Assembly (NCBI RefSeq): GCF_000952155.1
Contig: NZ_JYON01000010.1
Location: 109,761-173,760 of the forward strand
Source: Aliterella atlantica CENA595
GTDB taxonomy: Bacteria > Cyanobacteriota > Cyanobacteriia > Cyanobacteriales > Chroococcidiopsidaceae
DNA length: 64,000 bases
Reading direction: 5' to 3'
Shown piece after piece: positions 50,343 through 58,960 of the stretch. The position numbers and the translations under genes are program-made. Position 1 is the stretch's first letter; the number at the start of each line of letters is the position of its first letter. A model generated the notes under the pieces. It saw nothing but the letters and a program-made list of their open reading frames with translations, did no database searches and had not been told where the DNA came from.

Positions 50343-51530
50343 TTAGATGTAATAAGCCTTCAAGGGAGGAAAGCCATTAAAACCTACAGAAGATGTGGCA
50401 TTACTATAAGCACCAGCACTTAAAATCTCAATTTTATCTCCAACTTTGAGATTAACTGGCAATTGGTAATTAGCTCGTTCGTATAAAATATCAGCACTAT
50501 CACAAGTAGGTCCAGCTAAGATAATTGGTGCTATTTCTGTACCATCATGAGGTGTGCGAATCCGATATTTTATACATTCGCCCAATGTTTCCGATAAACC
50601 ATTATATATGCCAGCGTCAAGAAAAACCCAACGCTTATTGTCTGTATAAGATTTTTGGGAAATTAATACTATCTCGCATTGAATTATACCTGCATCTGCA
50701 ACTAGCGATCGCCCAGGTTCTAACATCATTTCTGGTATGTCATCGCCAAAGTAGCGATGCATAGCATTAGTAATAGTATTTATATAAGTTTCAATTTTTG
50801 CTGTTTCGGCTCTGTATTTGCCAGGAAAACCGCCTCCTAAGTTCACCATTTGCAATTTAATTCCTGCTTGTTTGAGGGCAGAGAATAGCTTTGCTGTTGT
50901 GCAAATAGCTTTATCCCATTGAGTAGGATCGGTTTGCTGAGAACCAACGTGAAACGATACGCCCCAAGGCTCTAATCCCAGTTTACGGCTGTGTAAGAGT
51001 AGATCGTAAGCCATATCAACGTCGCAACCAAATTTTCTGGATAAGGGCCATTCTGCACCCTCATTATTCATTAATATGCGACAATATACTTTTGCCCCTG
51101 GCGCGTGGGCGGCAATTTTTTCTAACTCACCTAAACTATCAAAAGCAAATAGCCTTATTCCTAACTGGTAAGCGCTAGCAATGTCCTTTTCTTTTTTAAG
51201 AGTGCTGCCATAAGAAATACGTTCTGGAGCAATACCAGCGGCAATACATTGATGAATTTCAAAGATACTAGCCGTATCAAAATTTGCTCCTAATCCAGCT
51301 AATAAGCTCAGAACTTCTGGTGCTGGATTCGCTTTCATTGCATAATAAATTCGTGCTTGTGGCATCAAGCGACGCAAGGTTAAATAATTGAGTGCGATCG
51401 CATCTAAATCTACAACTAAGAATGGAGTTTCAGGGCTTTTGTCAATCAAAAAACGTTGAACTTTTGCGCTGACAAGATTGCTTTTGGTCCACTGGCAATT
51501 TGGTTTAAGTGTTGTTACTGATTGACTCAC
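50343..51530 (-). CDS. PLP-dependent ornithine/lysine decarboxylase (fold type III)
   Basis: A 395-residue alanine-racemase-fold decarboxylase. The PLP lysine is K66 in IYYAMKANP. Other landmarks are SFHVGSQQTD, MVNLGGGFPG and the C-terminal catalytic cysteine in GPTCDSADILY. The last fits ornithine (or lysine/ornithine) decarboxylase rather than diaminopimelate decarboxylase, so the product would be putrescine or cadaverine. This is unusual in that most cyanobacteria make polyamines from arginine. The neighbouring SMR transporter may export the product. Confidence 0.85.
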   Translation of the reverse strand: MSQSVTTLKPNCQWTKSNLVSAKVQRFLIDKSPETPFLVVDLDAIALNYLTLRRLMPQARIYYAMKANPAPEVLSLLAGLGANFDTASIFEIHQCIAAGIAPERISYGSTLKKEKDIASAYQLGIRLFAFDSLGELEKIAAHAPGAKVYCRILMNNEGAEWPLSRKFGCDVDMAYDLLLHSRKLGLEPWGVSFHVGSQQTDPTQWDKAICTTAKLFSALKQAGIKLQMVNLGGGFPGKYRAETAKIETYINTITNAMHRYFGDDIPEMMLEPGRSLVADAGIIQCEIVLISQKSYTDNKRWVFLDAGIYNGLSETLGECIKYRIRTPHDGTEIAPIILAGPTCDSADILYERANYQLPVNLKVGDKIEILSAGAYSNATSSVGFNGFPPLKAYYI

Positions 51531-51859
51531 AAACTCACCACAACTAATAGTGTTTTATATTTGTACGCAAGAATAAATATACTGTAATATTCACCTTAGA
51601 GCGCCAGTGAATGTACTTAATAAATTTAGAATTAATTAATAAGTTGGTTGGAATTTGGACAGTATTTTTACAGTTGACGTAATTACTCTCTATCTACAAG
51701 AGTATTCAATTAGATACATAAATAGATAGTCAATTAGTTATTTTGTTGATGAGTTTTGCCAAATTGATTGCAGTTGCAGGCGATCGCAGTTTTATCAGAT
51801 GCCGCATGAAGCGATCGCGTAGTCGCTAAGATAAAGAGGTACTGGCGTTTGTAGCACTG
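51531..51859. other. Divergent intergenic region between the decarboxylase and the M16 peptidase
   Basis: A 329-base AT-rich gap with two HIP1-type octamers near 51780 and 51810. It holds the promoters of both genes; boxes not assigned. No gene seen. Confidence 0.5.
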
Positions 51860-53134
51860 ATGACTTCAATTCTCGTAAATACACCTCGTCTAAATGCCCC
51901 CACACTGCACCAGCTACCAAATGGTTTGACGATAGTAGCCGAGCAAATGCCAGTAGAGGCGGTGAACCTAAGTTTGTGGGTAAATGTTGGCTCGGCGATT
52001 GAAACTGATGCCATTAATGGGATGGCGCACTTCCTCGAACACATGGTATTTAAGGGAACCCAGCGCATTGCTAGCGGCGAATTTGAGCGGCGAATTGAGG
52101 AGTGCGGCGCTGTAACTAACGCCGCAACTAGCCAAGACTATACTCATTACTACATCACAACAGCCCCTAAAGATTTTGCGAAACTCGCACCGTTGCAAGT
52201 TGATGTAGTGCTAAATTCGCTAATTCCAGATGATGCCTTTGAAAGAGAGCGATTGGTAGTGTTAGAAGAAATCCGCCGCTCCGACGATAACCCCCGCCGT
52301 CGAACATTCCAAAGAGCAATGGAGACAGCGTTCGCGCAATTACCGTATCGCCGCCCAGTATTAGGACCATTTGAGACGATCGCCCAGCTAAAACCGCAAC
52401 AAATGCGCGATTTTCACTCTACATGGTATCAACCGCGTTCTATAAGTGCGGTGGCTGTAGGCAATTTACCAGTAGAAGAGTTAATTAATACTATTGCCGA
52501 TAGTTTTACCCAAAGCGATCGCCCTCAGCCACCAGCAAGCAATACTTACGCGCAAGAACCTGCTTTTACAGAAATTGTCCGCCACGAATTTGAGGATGAT
52601 AGCCTGCAACAAGCAAGGCTAGTTATGGTTTGGCGCGTTCCTGGCTTGAGCAATTTGGAGCAAACATACGCTCTAGATGTATTAGCCGCAGTATTGGGAG
52701 CAGGTAGAACTTCCAGGCTGGTGCGAGATTTAAGGGAAGAAAAAGGCTTAGTTTCTACTATTTCTGTCAGTAATATGACGCAACGCTTGCAGGGAACATT
52801 TTATATTTCCGCGACTTGCCCAACAGAAAATTTAGCCCAAGTAGAAACAGCGATCGCTCAACATATCCGCGCTATCCAAACTCAAGGAGTACAAGAGGCA
52901 GAAATAAACCGCATCCGCACCCAAGTAGCAAATCGGTTTATTTTTGCCAATGAAACACCGAGCGATCGCGCTGGTTTATACGGCTATTATCAATCTATGG
53001 TAGGTAGCTTGGAGCCAGCATTTGAGTATCCAGCTAGAATTCAAGCGCTGGATGCTGCTGATGTTTGCAGCGCTGCTCAACAATACCTCTCGGCTGATGC
53101 TTATGGTGTAGTTGTGCTTAAGCCTACTGCATAA
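51860..53134 (+). CDS. M16-family zinc peptidase (processing-peptidase-like)
   Basis: A 424-residue metalloprotease. The inverted zinc motif is H57xxE60H61 (MAHFLEHMVFKGT), with the third ligand glutamate in LVVLEEIRRSDDNP. The second half is the inactive M16 C domain (LDVLAAVLGAGRTSRLVRDLREEKGLVSTIS). The length and glycine-rich loop fit the single-chain half of bacterial M16B peptidases. The same family includes mitochondrial processing peptidase. Most cyanobacteria have an M16 pair; the partner is not in the window. The GT39 gene follows after five bases. Confidence 0.93.
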   Translation: MTSILVNTPRLNAPTLHQLPNGLTIVAEQMPVEAVNLSLWVNVGSAIETDAINGMAHFLEHMVFKGTQRIASGEFERRIEECGAVTNAATSQDYTHYYITTAPKDFAKLAPLQVDVVLNSLIPDDAFERERLVVLEEIRRSDDNPRRRTFQRAMETAFAQLPYRRPVLGPFETIAQLKPQQMRDFHSTWYQPRSISAVAVGNLPVEELINTIADSFTQSDRPQPPASNTYAQEPAFTEIVRHEFEDDSLQQARLVMVWRVPGLSNLEQTYALDVLAAVLGAGRTSRLVRDLREEKGLVSTISVSNMTQRLQGTFYISATCPTENLAQVETAIAQHIRAIQTQGVQEAEINRIRTQVANRFIFANETPSDRAGLYGYYQSMVGSLEPAFEYPARIQALDAADVCSAAQQYLSADAYGVVVLKPTA

Positions 53135-53139
53135 GGATA

Positions 53140-54795
53140 ATGGTACGTCGATTACACTACCTGGCGCTAGCTGGGGCGATCGCTCTAGGTGCTATTTTAC
53201 GTTTTTGGCATTTAGACAGCAAATTTTTGTGGCTAGATGAGGTGATTACAGCTATTTTCAGTTTGGGGCGCAATTATTACGATGTGCCATTGGATGTCGT
53301 CTTTCCCCTCGAAAGATTGGAGCAAATTTTTAGCTTTCAACCTGCTAGCTGTTCGCAAATTGCCAATAATCTTGCTAGCCAATCTACTCATCCACCCTTG
53401 TTTTTTTGCTTGATGCATAGTTGGTTTGAGTGGATTAACCCTGTTGCGCCTAATTGGGTATGGACGCTACGAGCTTTAAGTGCTGTTTTTGGGACGATCG
53501 CGATCGCTGCAATTTATTTACTTAATACTACAGCTTTTTCTCCTACTGCTGGGCTGATGGCTGCGGTAATGATGGCGGTTTCTCCGTTTGGGGTTTACCT
53601 TTCTCAAGAAGCGCGTCATTATACTTTGCCCGTACTAGCAATTACCTTGTCATTGGTAGGTTTACTACAAATTCAGCGAGACTTATTTGTTCGCAGGCGA
53701 TCGCGTTTGGAGATTTGGGTATTTTGGGCGATTGTGAATATTATCGGGCTGTATATTCATTACTTTTTCATTCTGGCTTTAGCTAGTGAAGTTGTTACTT
53801 TGTTAGCGCTAATGTATTGGTATCGCCACAATTTACCTCGTCATAGTGTCTTAGCTTTTTGTCTAACTATGCTGGCAATTTTGGTTAGTTTTATGCCTTG
53901 GTTGCCTACTTTAGTTGCTCATTTTACTCGCCCTGAAACTAGCTGGATACCTACACCTCATAATGTTGCTCCTATATATCAAATTTTCGCTAGTTGGCTG
54001 TTGATGATTGTTGCTCTACCTGTGGAAAATCAGCCTTTAGCGATCGCTATTTTGTTTAGCCTGGTTATGCTCCTTTTTGGTAGTTGGGTAATGTGGCGCA
54101 GTTATCGAGGAATAAAGAATCTAGCGCAGCTACCAGTAGTTAATTTATCTGTATTTACGCTTGCTAGTTTTACTTGCATTGTCTTACTAGAGTTTTTGAC
54201 AATAGTTTACGGTTTACATAAAGATATTACTATTGTTCCTCGGTACAACTTTGTTTATTATCCTAGTTTTATTGCTCTTTTCGCTGCTGGTTTAGTAAAC
54301 GCAGATATTAAATTTAAGCAGAATAACTTTTTTACTATATCTGGAAATTTCTACTATTTATTATTTATTAGTTCGTTATTAAGCTGCATTTTAGTAGTTT
54401 TTAATTTTGGATTTCAAAAACCCTATAATCCAGCACAAGTTGCAACCAATATAATTCAAGAACCAACTATACCCTTATTGGTTGTAGTGGGATACAAGGA
54501 TTATCAAGATGTGGCGCTAGGGTTGAGTTTTGCTTTAGCTTTAGATAGGGTAAATTTTGGTAGGGGAGAATTTGCCTTTTTTAAGCGATCGCCAGGATAC
54601 AATTTAGTATGGCAAAAGTTAGCACAATTGCCGTCAATAGAAGCATCCAAGCTCAATTTATGGGTAGTTGCTCCTGGTTTGCGCCGTAGAGACTATCCGC
54701 TTAATTTACAGGTTGGGCAAATAGATTGCAATATAGATTTGCAACAACATTTTCGCCTTGGCGTACCCTATCAGCTTTATCGGTGCAGGCGTTAG
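53140..54795 (+). CDS. GT39-type polytopic membrane glycosyltransferase
   Basis: A 551-residue protein with about ten hydrophobic segments. The N-terminal loop has acidic residues in LDSKFLWLDEVITA, where GT39/ArnT-like (GT-C) enzymes place their catalytic aspartate. A second landmark is VYLSQEARHYTLPVLAITLSLVGLL, resembling the GT39 HxxExRxY-type loop. These enzymes transfer sugar from a polyprenyl-phosphate donor on the outer face of the membrane. The acceptor is unknown. The 3' end is partly duplicated just downstream (see repeat). Confidence 0.82.
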   Translation: MVRRLHYLALAGAIALGAILRFWHLDSKFLWLDEVITAIFSLGRNYYDVPLDVVFPLERLEQIFSFQPASCSQIANNLASQSTHPPLFFCLMHSWFEWINPVAPNWVWTLRALSAVFGTIAIAAIYLLNTTAFSPTAGLMAAVMMAVSPFGVYLSQEARHYTLPVLAITLSLVGLLQIQRDLFVRRRSRLEIWVFWAIVNIIGLYIHYFFILALASEVVTLLALMYWYRHNLPRHSVLAFCLTMLAILVSFMPWLPTLVAHFTRPETSWIPTPHNVAPIYQIFASWLLMIVALPVENQPLAIAILFSLVMLLFGSWVMWRSYRGIKNLAQLPVVNLSVFTLASFTCIVLLEFLTIVYGLHKDITIVPRYNFVYYPSFIALFAAGLVNADIKFKQNNFFTISGNFYYLLFISSLLSCILVVFNFGFQKPYNPAQVATNIIQEPTIPLLVVVGYKDYQDVALGLSFALALDRVNFGRGEFAFFKRSPGYNLVWQKLAQLPSIEASKLNLWVVAPGLRRRDYPLNLQVGQIDCNIDLQQHFRLGVPYQLYRCRR

Positions 54796-54856
54796 ACGTA
54801 TTTGCAACAATATTACCGCCTTAGCGTACCCTATCAGGTGCAGGCGTTAGACGTAG
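54736..54856. repeat. Tandem duplication of the GT39 gene's 3' end
   Basis: The block from TTTGCAACAACAT to GTTAGACGTA (54738-54800) recurs, slightly changed and 8 bases shorter, at 54799-54856. The stop codon lies at the junction, so the second copy is a non-coding remnant. Confidence 0.75.
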
Positions 54857-54858
54857 TT

Positions 54859-54879
54859 AGACGTAGCAGTGCTACGTCT
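54859..54879. terminator. 9-bp palindrome between GT39 and raf1
   Basis: AGACGTAGC, loop AGT, GCTACGTCT, followed by CTAC. It lies between convergent genes and resembles the palindrome after gnd. Confidence 0.6.
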
Positions 54880-54891
54880 CTACATTGCGGT

Positions 54892-55971
54892 TTATTCGTC
54901 GATTTGCCAAACTTCTTTGGTGTATTCTTCGTCTAATATCTTTTTTGGACGGACTACGACGATAATTTTGCCTAATAGTATTACATTTGGTTGGGTTTCA
55001 AACCATTGCAGTTCTATTTGACCTGAATTATCAACGATAAAGTAGTTATTTACATCCCATTGACGATCGCTGCGATCTACTACTAATAGTACGGGTTCAA
55101 CTGCGGGATTGGGCGCTTCAGGTAAGCGATCGCTATTACACAATATTACTACTGGATCTTCTGCCTTTAATGCTACCTGCCACCCTGGTAAGGGAACCCA
55201 AGCTTGCTCTCCGGCAAACTTTACCATTCCAAAAGGTCTAATATCTTCAACTATTGGTACAGCTTTAAAATCTGCCGTACTTATAGGCATTTCCCCCACT
55301 ACAGGAACAATTCTTGCTAGTTCGTCATCTGCTTCTAGTCTGTAAAAGGGCAATCTTGGTGCGGGGCGGTGGGGGACGACGCTAAAATCTAGCAGCAGCC
55401 GCTCAATTTGCTGCCTAGCGCCTTGAGAATGAGCAAATTTGAGTCCTTTGGCAATCAGGCGCGATCGCTCTTGTAGGTCGTTTTTTTGGCGAATTAGCCG
55501 CCAATAATGGTAAGCCAAGGCATCGCCTGGGTGCTGGGAAAAGCCTTCTGGTAAATTAGGTAAACGCGAATATTCTTTAATTGCTTTTGCTACTTCGCGG
55601 GCATCGTCAACGTTGAGTTGCTGAGAGATAATTAAATCGGCAGCCGCCGCGCGATCGCTATGAGCAAGTAGGCGCAATTCATATAAAATATCGCTACCTC
55701 GCGTTGTATAGTGCGATTTTGCTGCCTCAGATATTTGGGCATTTTCTATCGAAGCATAAACTTGAGCGCCTACTATGACCTGATTTTGCTGGATTGGCTC
55801 AAATCCTGTCGCTTCAAAAATAGCTTGGGGAGTTAAGCCAGCTTTTTGTAATTTGGCACAAGCTTGTCCCCACTCCACCCAATTACCTTGCTTTTGTCTG
55901 AGATTGCGGATTAGGTTTTCTATTTCTTCGTTTGGTAGCGCGTCGTTGGAATTAGCAGGATTATCATTCAT
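54892..55971 (-). CDS. raf1: RuBisCO accumulation factor 1
   Basis: A 359-residue assembly chaperone. It stabilises RbcL dimers during hexadecameric RuBisCO assembly. The N-terminal alpha domain (about 15-200) opens with NLRQKQGNWVEWGQACAKLQKAGLTPQAIFEATGFEP. The C-terminal beta domain (about 220-345) reads RIVPVVGEMPISTADFKAVPIVEDIRPFGMVKFAGEQAWVPLPGWQVA. The length matches cyanobacterial Raf1. It stands alone on the minus strand. Confidence 0.95.
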   Translation of the reverse strand: MNDNPANSNDALPNEEIENLIRNLRQKQGNWVEWGQACAKLQKAGLTPQAIFEATGFEPIQQNQVIVGAQVYASIENAQISEAAKSHYTTRGSDILYELRLLAHSDRAAAADLIISQQLNVDDAREVAKAIKEYSRLPNLPEGFSQHPGDALAYHYWRLIRQKNDLQERSRLIAKGLKFAHSQGARQQIERLLLDFSVVPHRPAPRLPFYRLEADDELARIVPVVGEMPISTADFKAVPIVEDIRPFGMVKFAGEQAWVPLPGWQVALKAEDPVVILCNSDRLPEAPNPAVEPVLLVVDRSDRQWDVNNYFIVDNSGQIELQWFETQPNVILLGKIIVVVRPKKILDEEYTKEVWQIDE

Positions 55972-56155
55972 ATAAGTTAAAAATTAGAGTAAAAACGAAC
56001 CACATAAGCGTAGTGAAAGCGTTAGCCATTAGGCACGTTCACAAAGTGTAGCGTAGCGTTTAGAACGCGAAAAAATGAAATTTTGAGATAGTTTGTATAA
56101 GTGATATAGAAGCGCTCTTGTTTTCTGGGATAGTGTTAGTTACAAAAAGCTAGTT

Positions 56156-56842
56156 TTAGGTGACGAAATTGCACTCTTTGGCAAGAGGACAATTAGCACA
56201 GCTAGGATTTCTAGCCGTACAAATTGCTGCGCCAAAGTCTAGCAGCGTCAGATTCCATCTACCAACTTCTGCCTTGGGCGCGACTTGCTCTGCTGCTTTC
56301 CATAACAGTTTACAGCGGGACTTGACGCGATCGCCCTGCAATCCAAAAAATCGCTCAAAAATCCGCGCAACGTTAGTATCAAGAACAGCTAAAGGCTGAA
56401 AGTAGGCTTGAGAGCAGATGGCTCTAGCGGTATATTTGCCAACTCCAGGTAAAGTAAGCAACTGAGCTTCGCTAGTTGGTATTTTTCCTGCGTAATCTTT
56501 AAGAATTATTTGCACTGCTTGGTGCAACCGCTCGGCGCGAAAGTGCAGCCCTAAAGGTTTTAATAATAGAGAAATTTCTGGTAGTGATGCTGCTGCTAAA
56601 TCGTGCAAAGTAGGATATTTACTCAAAAAACTGTTGTAAATAGGCTCGACTGTAACAGCACCAGTTTTTTGCAGCAGAAACTCAGCAATGAATATCTTGT
56701 ATGGTTCGGTAGTACAGCGCCAAGGAAATTCTCGTAAATTTTCAGTAGCCCAAGTAGCTAATTTATGGCGAAACCACTTAACTTTAGCTGGAACCAGGAT
56801 TTGAGTAGTTTTATCTTGAAAATCAATTACTGTACCTGTCAC
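56156..56842 (-). CDS. HhH-GPD DNA glycosylase (MutY/EndoIII-like, Fe-S)
   Basis: A 228-residue base-excision protein. The helix-hairpin-helix reads LPGVGKYTARAICSQAY, followed by the catalytic aspartate in VLDTNVARIFERFFG. The C-terminal Fe-S motif is C-x6-C-x2-C-x5-C in CTARNPSCANCPLAKEC. The N-terminal WRCTTEPYKIFIAEFLLQKT resembles MutY, but the C-terminal NUDIX-like domain of MutY and the EndoIII catalytic lysine (an LPGVGRKTA-type site) are both absent: the lysine position here is Y. It may be a short MutY-type glycosylase. The substrate is uncertain. Confidence 0.85.
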   Translation of the reverse strand: MTGTVIDFQDKTTQILVPAKVKWFRHKLATWATENLREFPWRCTTEPYKIFIAEFLLQKTGAVTVEPIYNSFLSKYPTLHDLAAASLPEISLLLKPLGLHFRAERLHQAVQIILKDYAGKIPTSEAQLLTLPGVGKYTARAICSQAYFQPLAVLDTNVARIFERFFGLQGDRVKSRCKLLWKAAEQVAPKAEVGRWNLTLLDFGAAICTARNPSCANCPLAKECNFVT

Positions 56843-56936
56843 GGGCTAATCCCTTTTGCATTTAGTTGGCAATTGAGGTGTTGCCAGAGAGTATCATGAG
56901 CGCATATAGCTAATCTCTCTATTTAATCTAACTCTA

Positions 56937-57632
56937 ATGAACTCAACTGATATTCAGGCTATTTTTAATCGCATTGCCCCAGTTTACGACCAAATGAACG
57001 ATCGCCTCAGTTTAGGGCAGCATCGCGTTTGGAAGCAAATGACTATCAAGTGGAGTCAGGCAAAAACTGGAGATACTTGTCTTGATGTTTGTTGTGGTAG
57101 CGGCGATTTGGCTTTGAGTCTGGCGCGGCGCGTCGGTACTACTGGTAAAGTGTATGGCGTAGATTTTTCCTTAGCACAACTTGCGATCGCACAACAACGC
57201 TCTTTAACTCAATACCCTCAACCTAATATTACCTGGATTGAAGCAGATGCCCTAGATTTACCTTTTGCCGATAGTTATTTTGATGCTGCAACAATGGGCT
57301 ATGGACTAAGAAATGTCACAGATATTCCCCGCAGCCTCAAGGAATTACACCGCGTTCTCAAACGCGGTGCTAAAGCAGCAATTTTAGACTTTCATCGCCC
57401 TAGTAATAGCTATTTAAGTAGCTTTCAACAATGGTATCTGGATAATTTAGTTGTACCGATGGCTGAAAATTTGGGGTTAACCCAGGAATATGCCTATATT
57501 AGCCCTAGCTTAGATCGCTTTCCTAGCGGACAAGAGCAGGTAAACTTAGCAAATGAAGCTGGTTTTGCTACTGCCACACATTACCCAATAGCTAGCGGTA
57601 TGATGGGAGTGCTGGTAGTTACTAAAAGCTAA
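56937..57632 (+). CDS. menG: Demethylphylloquinone/demethylmenaquinone methyltransferase
   Basis: A 231-residue SAM methyltransferase of the UbiE/MenG family. It methylates the quinone ring in the last step of phylloquinone synthesis for photosystem I. Motifs are YDQMNDRLSLGQHRVWK, DVCCGSGDLALSLARRVG and MGYGLRNVTDIPRSLKELHRVLKRG. Wording and length fit the cyanobacterial form. It is followed 31 bases downstream by the DUF445 gene. Confidence 0.94.
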   Translation: MNSTDIQAIFNRIAPVYDQMNDRLSLGQHRVWKQMTIKWSQAKTGDTCLDVCCGSGDLALSLARRVGTTGKVYGVDFSLAQLAIAQQRSLTQYPQPNITWIEADALDLPFADSYFDAATMGYGLRNVTDIPRSLKELHRVLKRGAKAAILDFHRPSNSYLSSFQQWYLDNLVVPMAENLGLTQEYAYISPSLDRFPSGQEQVNLANEAGFATATHYPIASGMMGVLVVTKS

Positions 57633-57663
57633 AAGCTAACAAATTTTTTATTAAACTCCTGCC

Positions 57664-58893
57664 TTGGACTGGTCTACTCTGTGGGTTTATGCTGCTCCGC
57701 CTGTAGTTGGCGGAATTATTGGCTATTTCACCAACGATATAGCCATCAAAATGCTGTTTCGTCCTTACCGAGCAATATACATCGGTCAAAGGCGGCTACC
57801 TTTTACTCCTGGCTTGATTCCTCGCAACCAGGAACGTTTAGCCAAGCGCGTATCTGATACGATTATGGGTTCGCTGCTTACGCCAGAAGAATTACAAAAA
57901 TTGGCGCGGCGGCTGTTGCAACCAGAACGAGTCCAATCGGCTATTTTCTGGTTGCTAAAACTGTCTCTAGACCAGGTACGCATTGATAAAGACCAAAAAA
58001 GCACCAAAATTGTCTCAGGCATCCTCAAGGACTTACTAGGGCAATCTCTCCCGCGTTTGCTCAAAGTTTTGGCGCGGCGAGAAGACTTTTTAGAGGCACA
58101 AATTAATCAGATTTTCGACCAAGTATTATTAGATTTCCAACTCAGTGACGATCAAGCAACTAAGTTAGCTGACTGGCTGTTACAAGTAGTGCTACCGCCA
58201 GATGCAATTAGACAGTTGCTTGTTGATTTTTTGACCGATCGCACGATTCAATTAATCGACGAGGGCTTTCGCGAAAAAGCTAGCGGTACTTACTGGGTAG
58301 TAGCCAATTTATTTGGTTTGCGAAATACGCTTACGCGGTTGCGGACTTTTTGCCTAGATGAAAGGGATGCTTCTAACGAGCGGATAACAGAATTAATTAA
58401 ATCATTGGCAGTACGCGATCGCTTAAAAAATTGGCTAAAAAGCATTTCCCTACAGAATTTACCTGTTTCTACAGTACGACAGCTAAGAAAAACTACCCGC
58501 GACACGATCCGCGATTACGCCCAAACACGCGGCGGCGAGTTCCTCAAAGGATTTAGCGATTCAGTAGATTGGGACAATATTGCTAATTTGCTGCTCAATA
58601 GATTGCGAACTTCAGCGGCGGTAGGAAGTTCCCTAGAAGTCGTCAGTAAGGAATTAGCCTTAATTTTGGAGCGTTACCTAGAAAAAGACTTAGAGGTAAT
58701 TGTCGCTCAAGCAATTCCTATTTTATCAATTGACCAAGTAATCGTCGATCGCGTCAAATCTACATCAGCAGCAGACTTAGAAAAGGCAATTGAGGGTATT
58801 GTCAAAAATGAGTTGCAAGCAATAGTCAATTTAGGCGGCTTACTAGGCTTTGTAGTTGGTTCATTGCAAACTGTAGTATTACTACTACGTTGA
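57664..58893 (+). CDS. DUF445 family membrane-associated protein
   Basis: A 409-residue protein from a TTG start. The N-terminus has a hydrophobic segment with the family hallmark [50 protein letters not shown], and the C-terminus ends with [19 protein letters not shown]. The middle is alpha-helical. DUF445 (YheB-like) proteins are membrane-anchored at both ends; the function is unknown. It converges on hflX. Confidence 0.9.
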   Translation: MDWSTLWVYAAPPVVGGIIGYFTNDIAIKMLFRPYRAIYIGQRRLPFTPGLIPRNQERLAKRVSDTIMGSLLTPEELQKLARRLLQPERVQSAIFWLLKLSLDQVRIDKDQKSTKIVSGILKDLLGQSLPRLLKVLARREDFLEAQINQIFDQVLLDFQLSDDQATKLADWLLQVVLPPDAIRQLLVDFLTDRTIQLIDEGFREKASGTYWVVANLFGLRNTLTRLRTFCLDERDASNERITELIKSLAVRDRLKNWLKSISLQNLPVSTVRQLRKTTRDTIRDYAQTRGGEFLKGFSDSVDWDNIANLLLNRLRTSAAVGSSLEVVSKELALILERYLEKDLEVIVAQAIPILSIDQVIVDRVKSTSAADLEKAIEGIVKNELQAIVNLGGLLGFVVGSLQTVVLLLR

Positions 58894-58923
58894 GGCAGAA
58901 AAAAGATAAATCCCCTTCTGCCT
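58893..58923. terminator. Hairpin after the DUF445 gene
   Basis: AGGCAGAA and TTCTGCCT form an 8-bp stem that begins within the stop codon. It lies between convergent genes. Confidence 0.55.
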
Positions 58924-58925
58924 TT

Positions 58926-58955
58926 ATCTGCGTTCATCTGCGTCCATCTGCGTTC
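58926..58955. repeat. Decamer tandem repeat (ATCTGCGTYC)3
   Basis: Three copies of the 10-bp unit also found three times at 48114-48143. Confidence 0.8.
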
Positions 58956-58960
58956 CTAAA

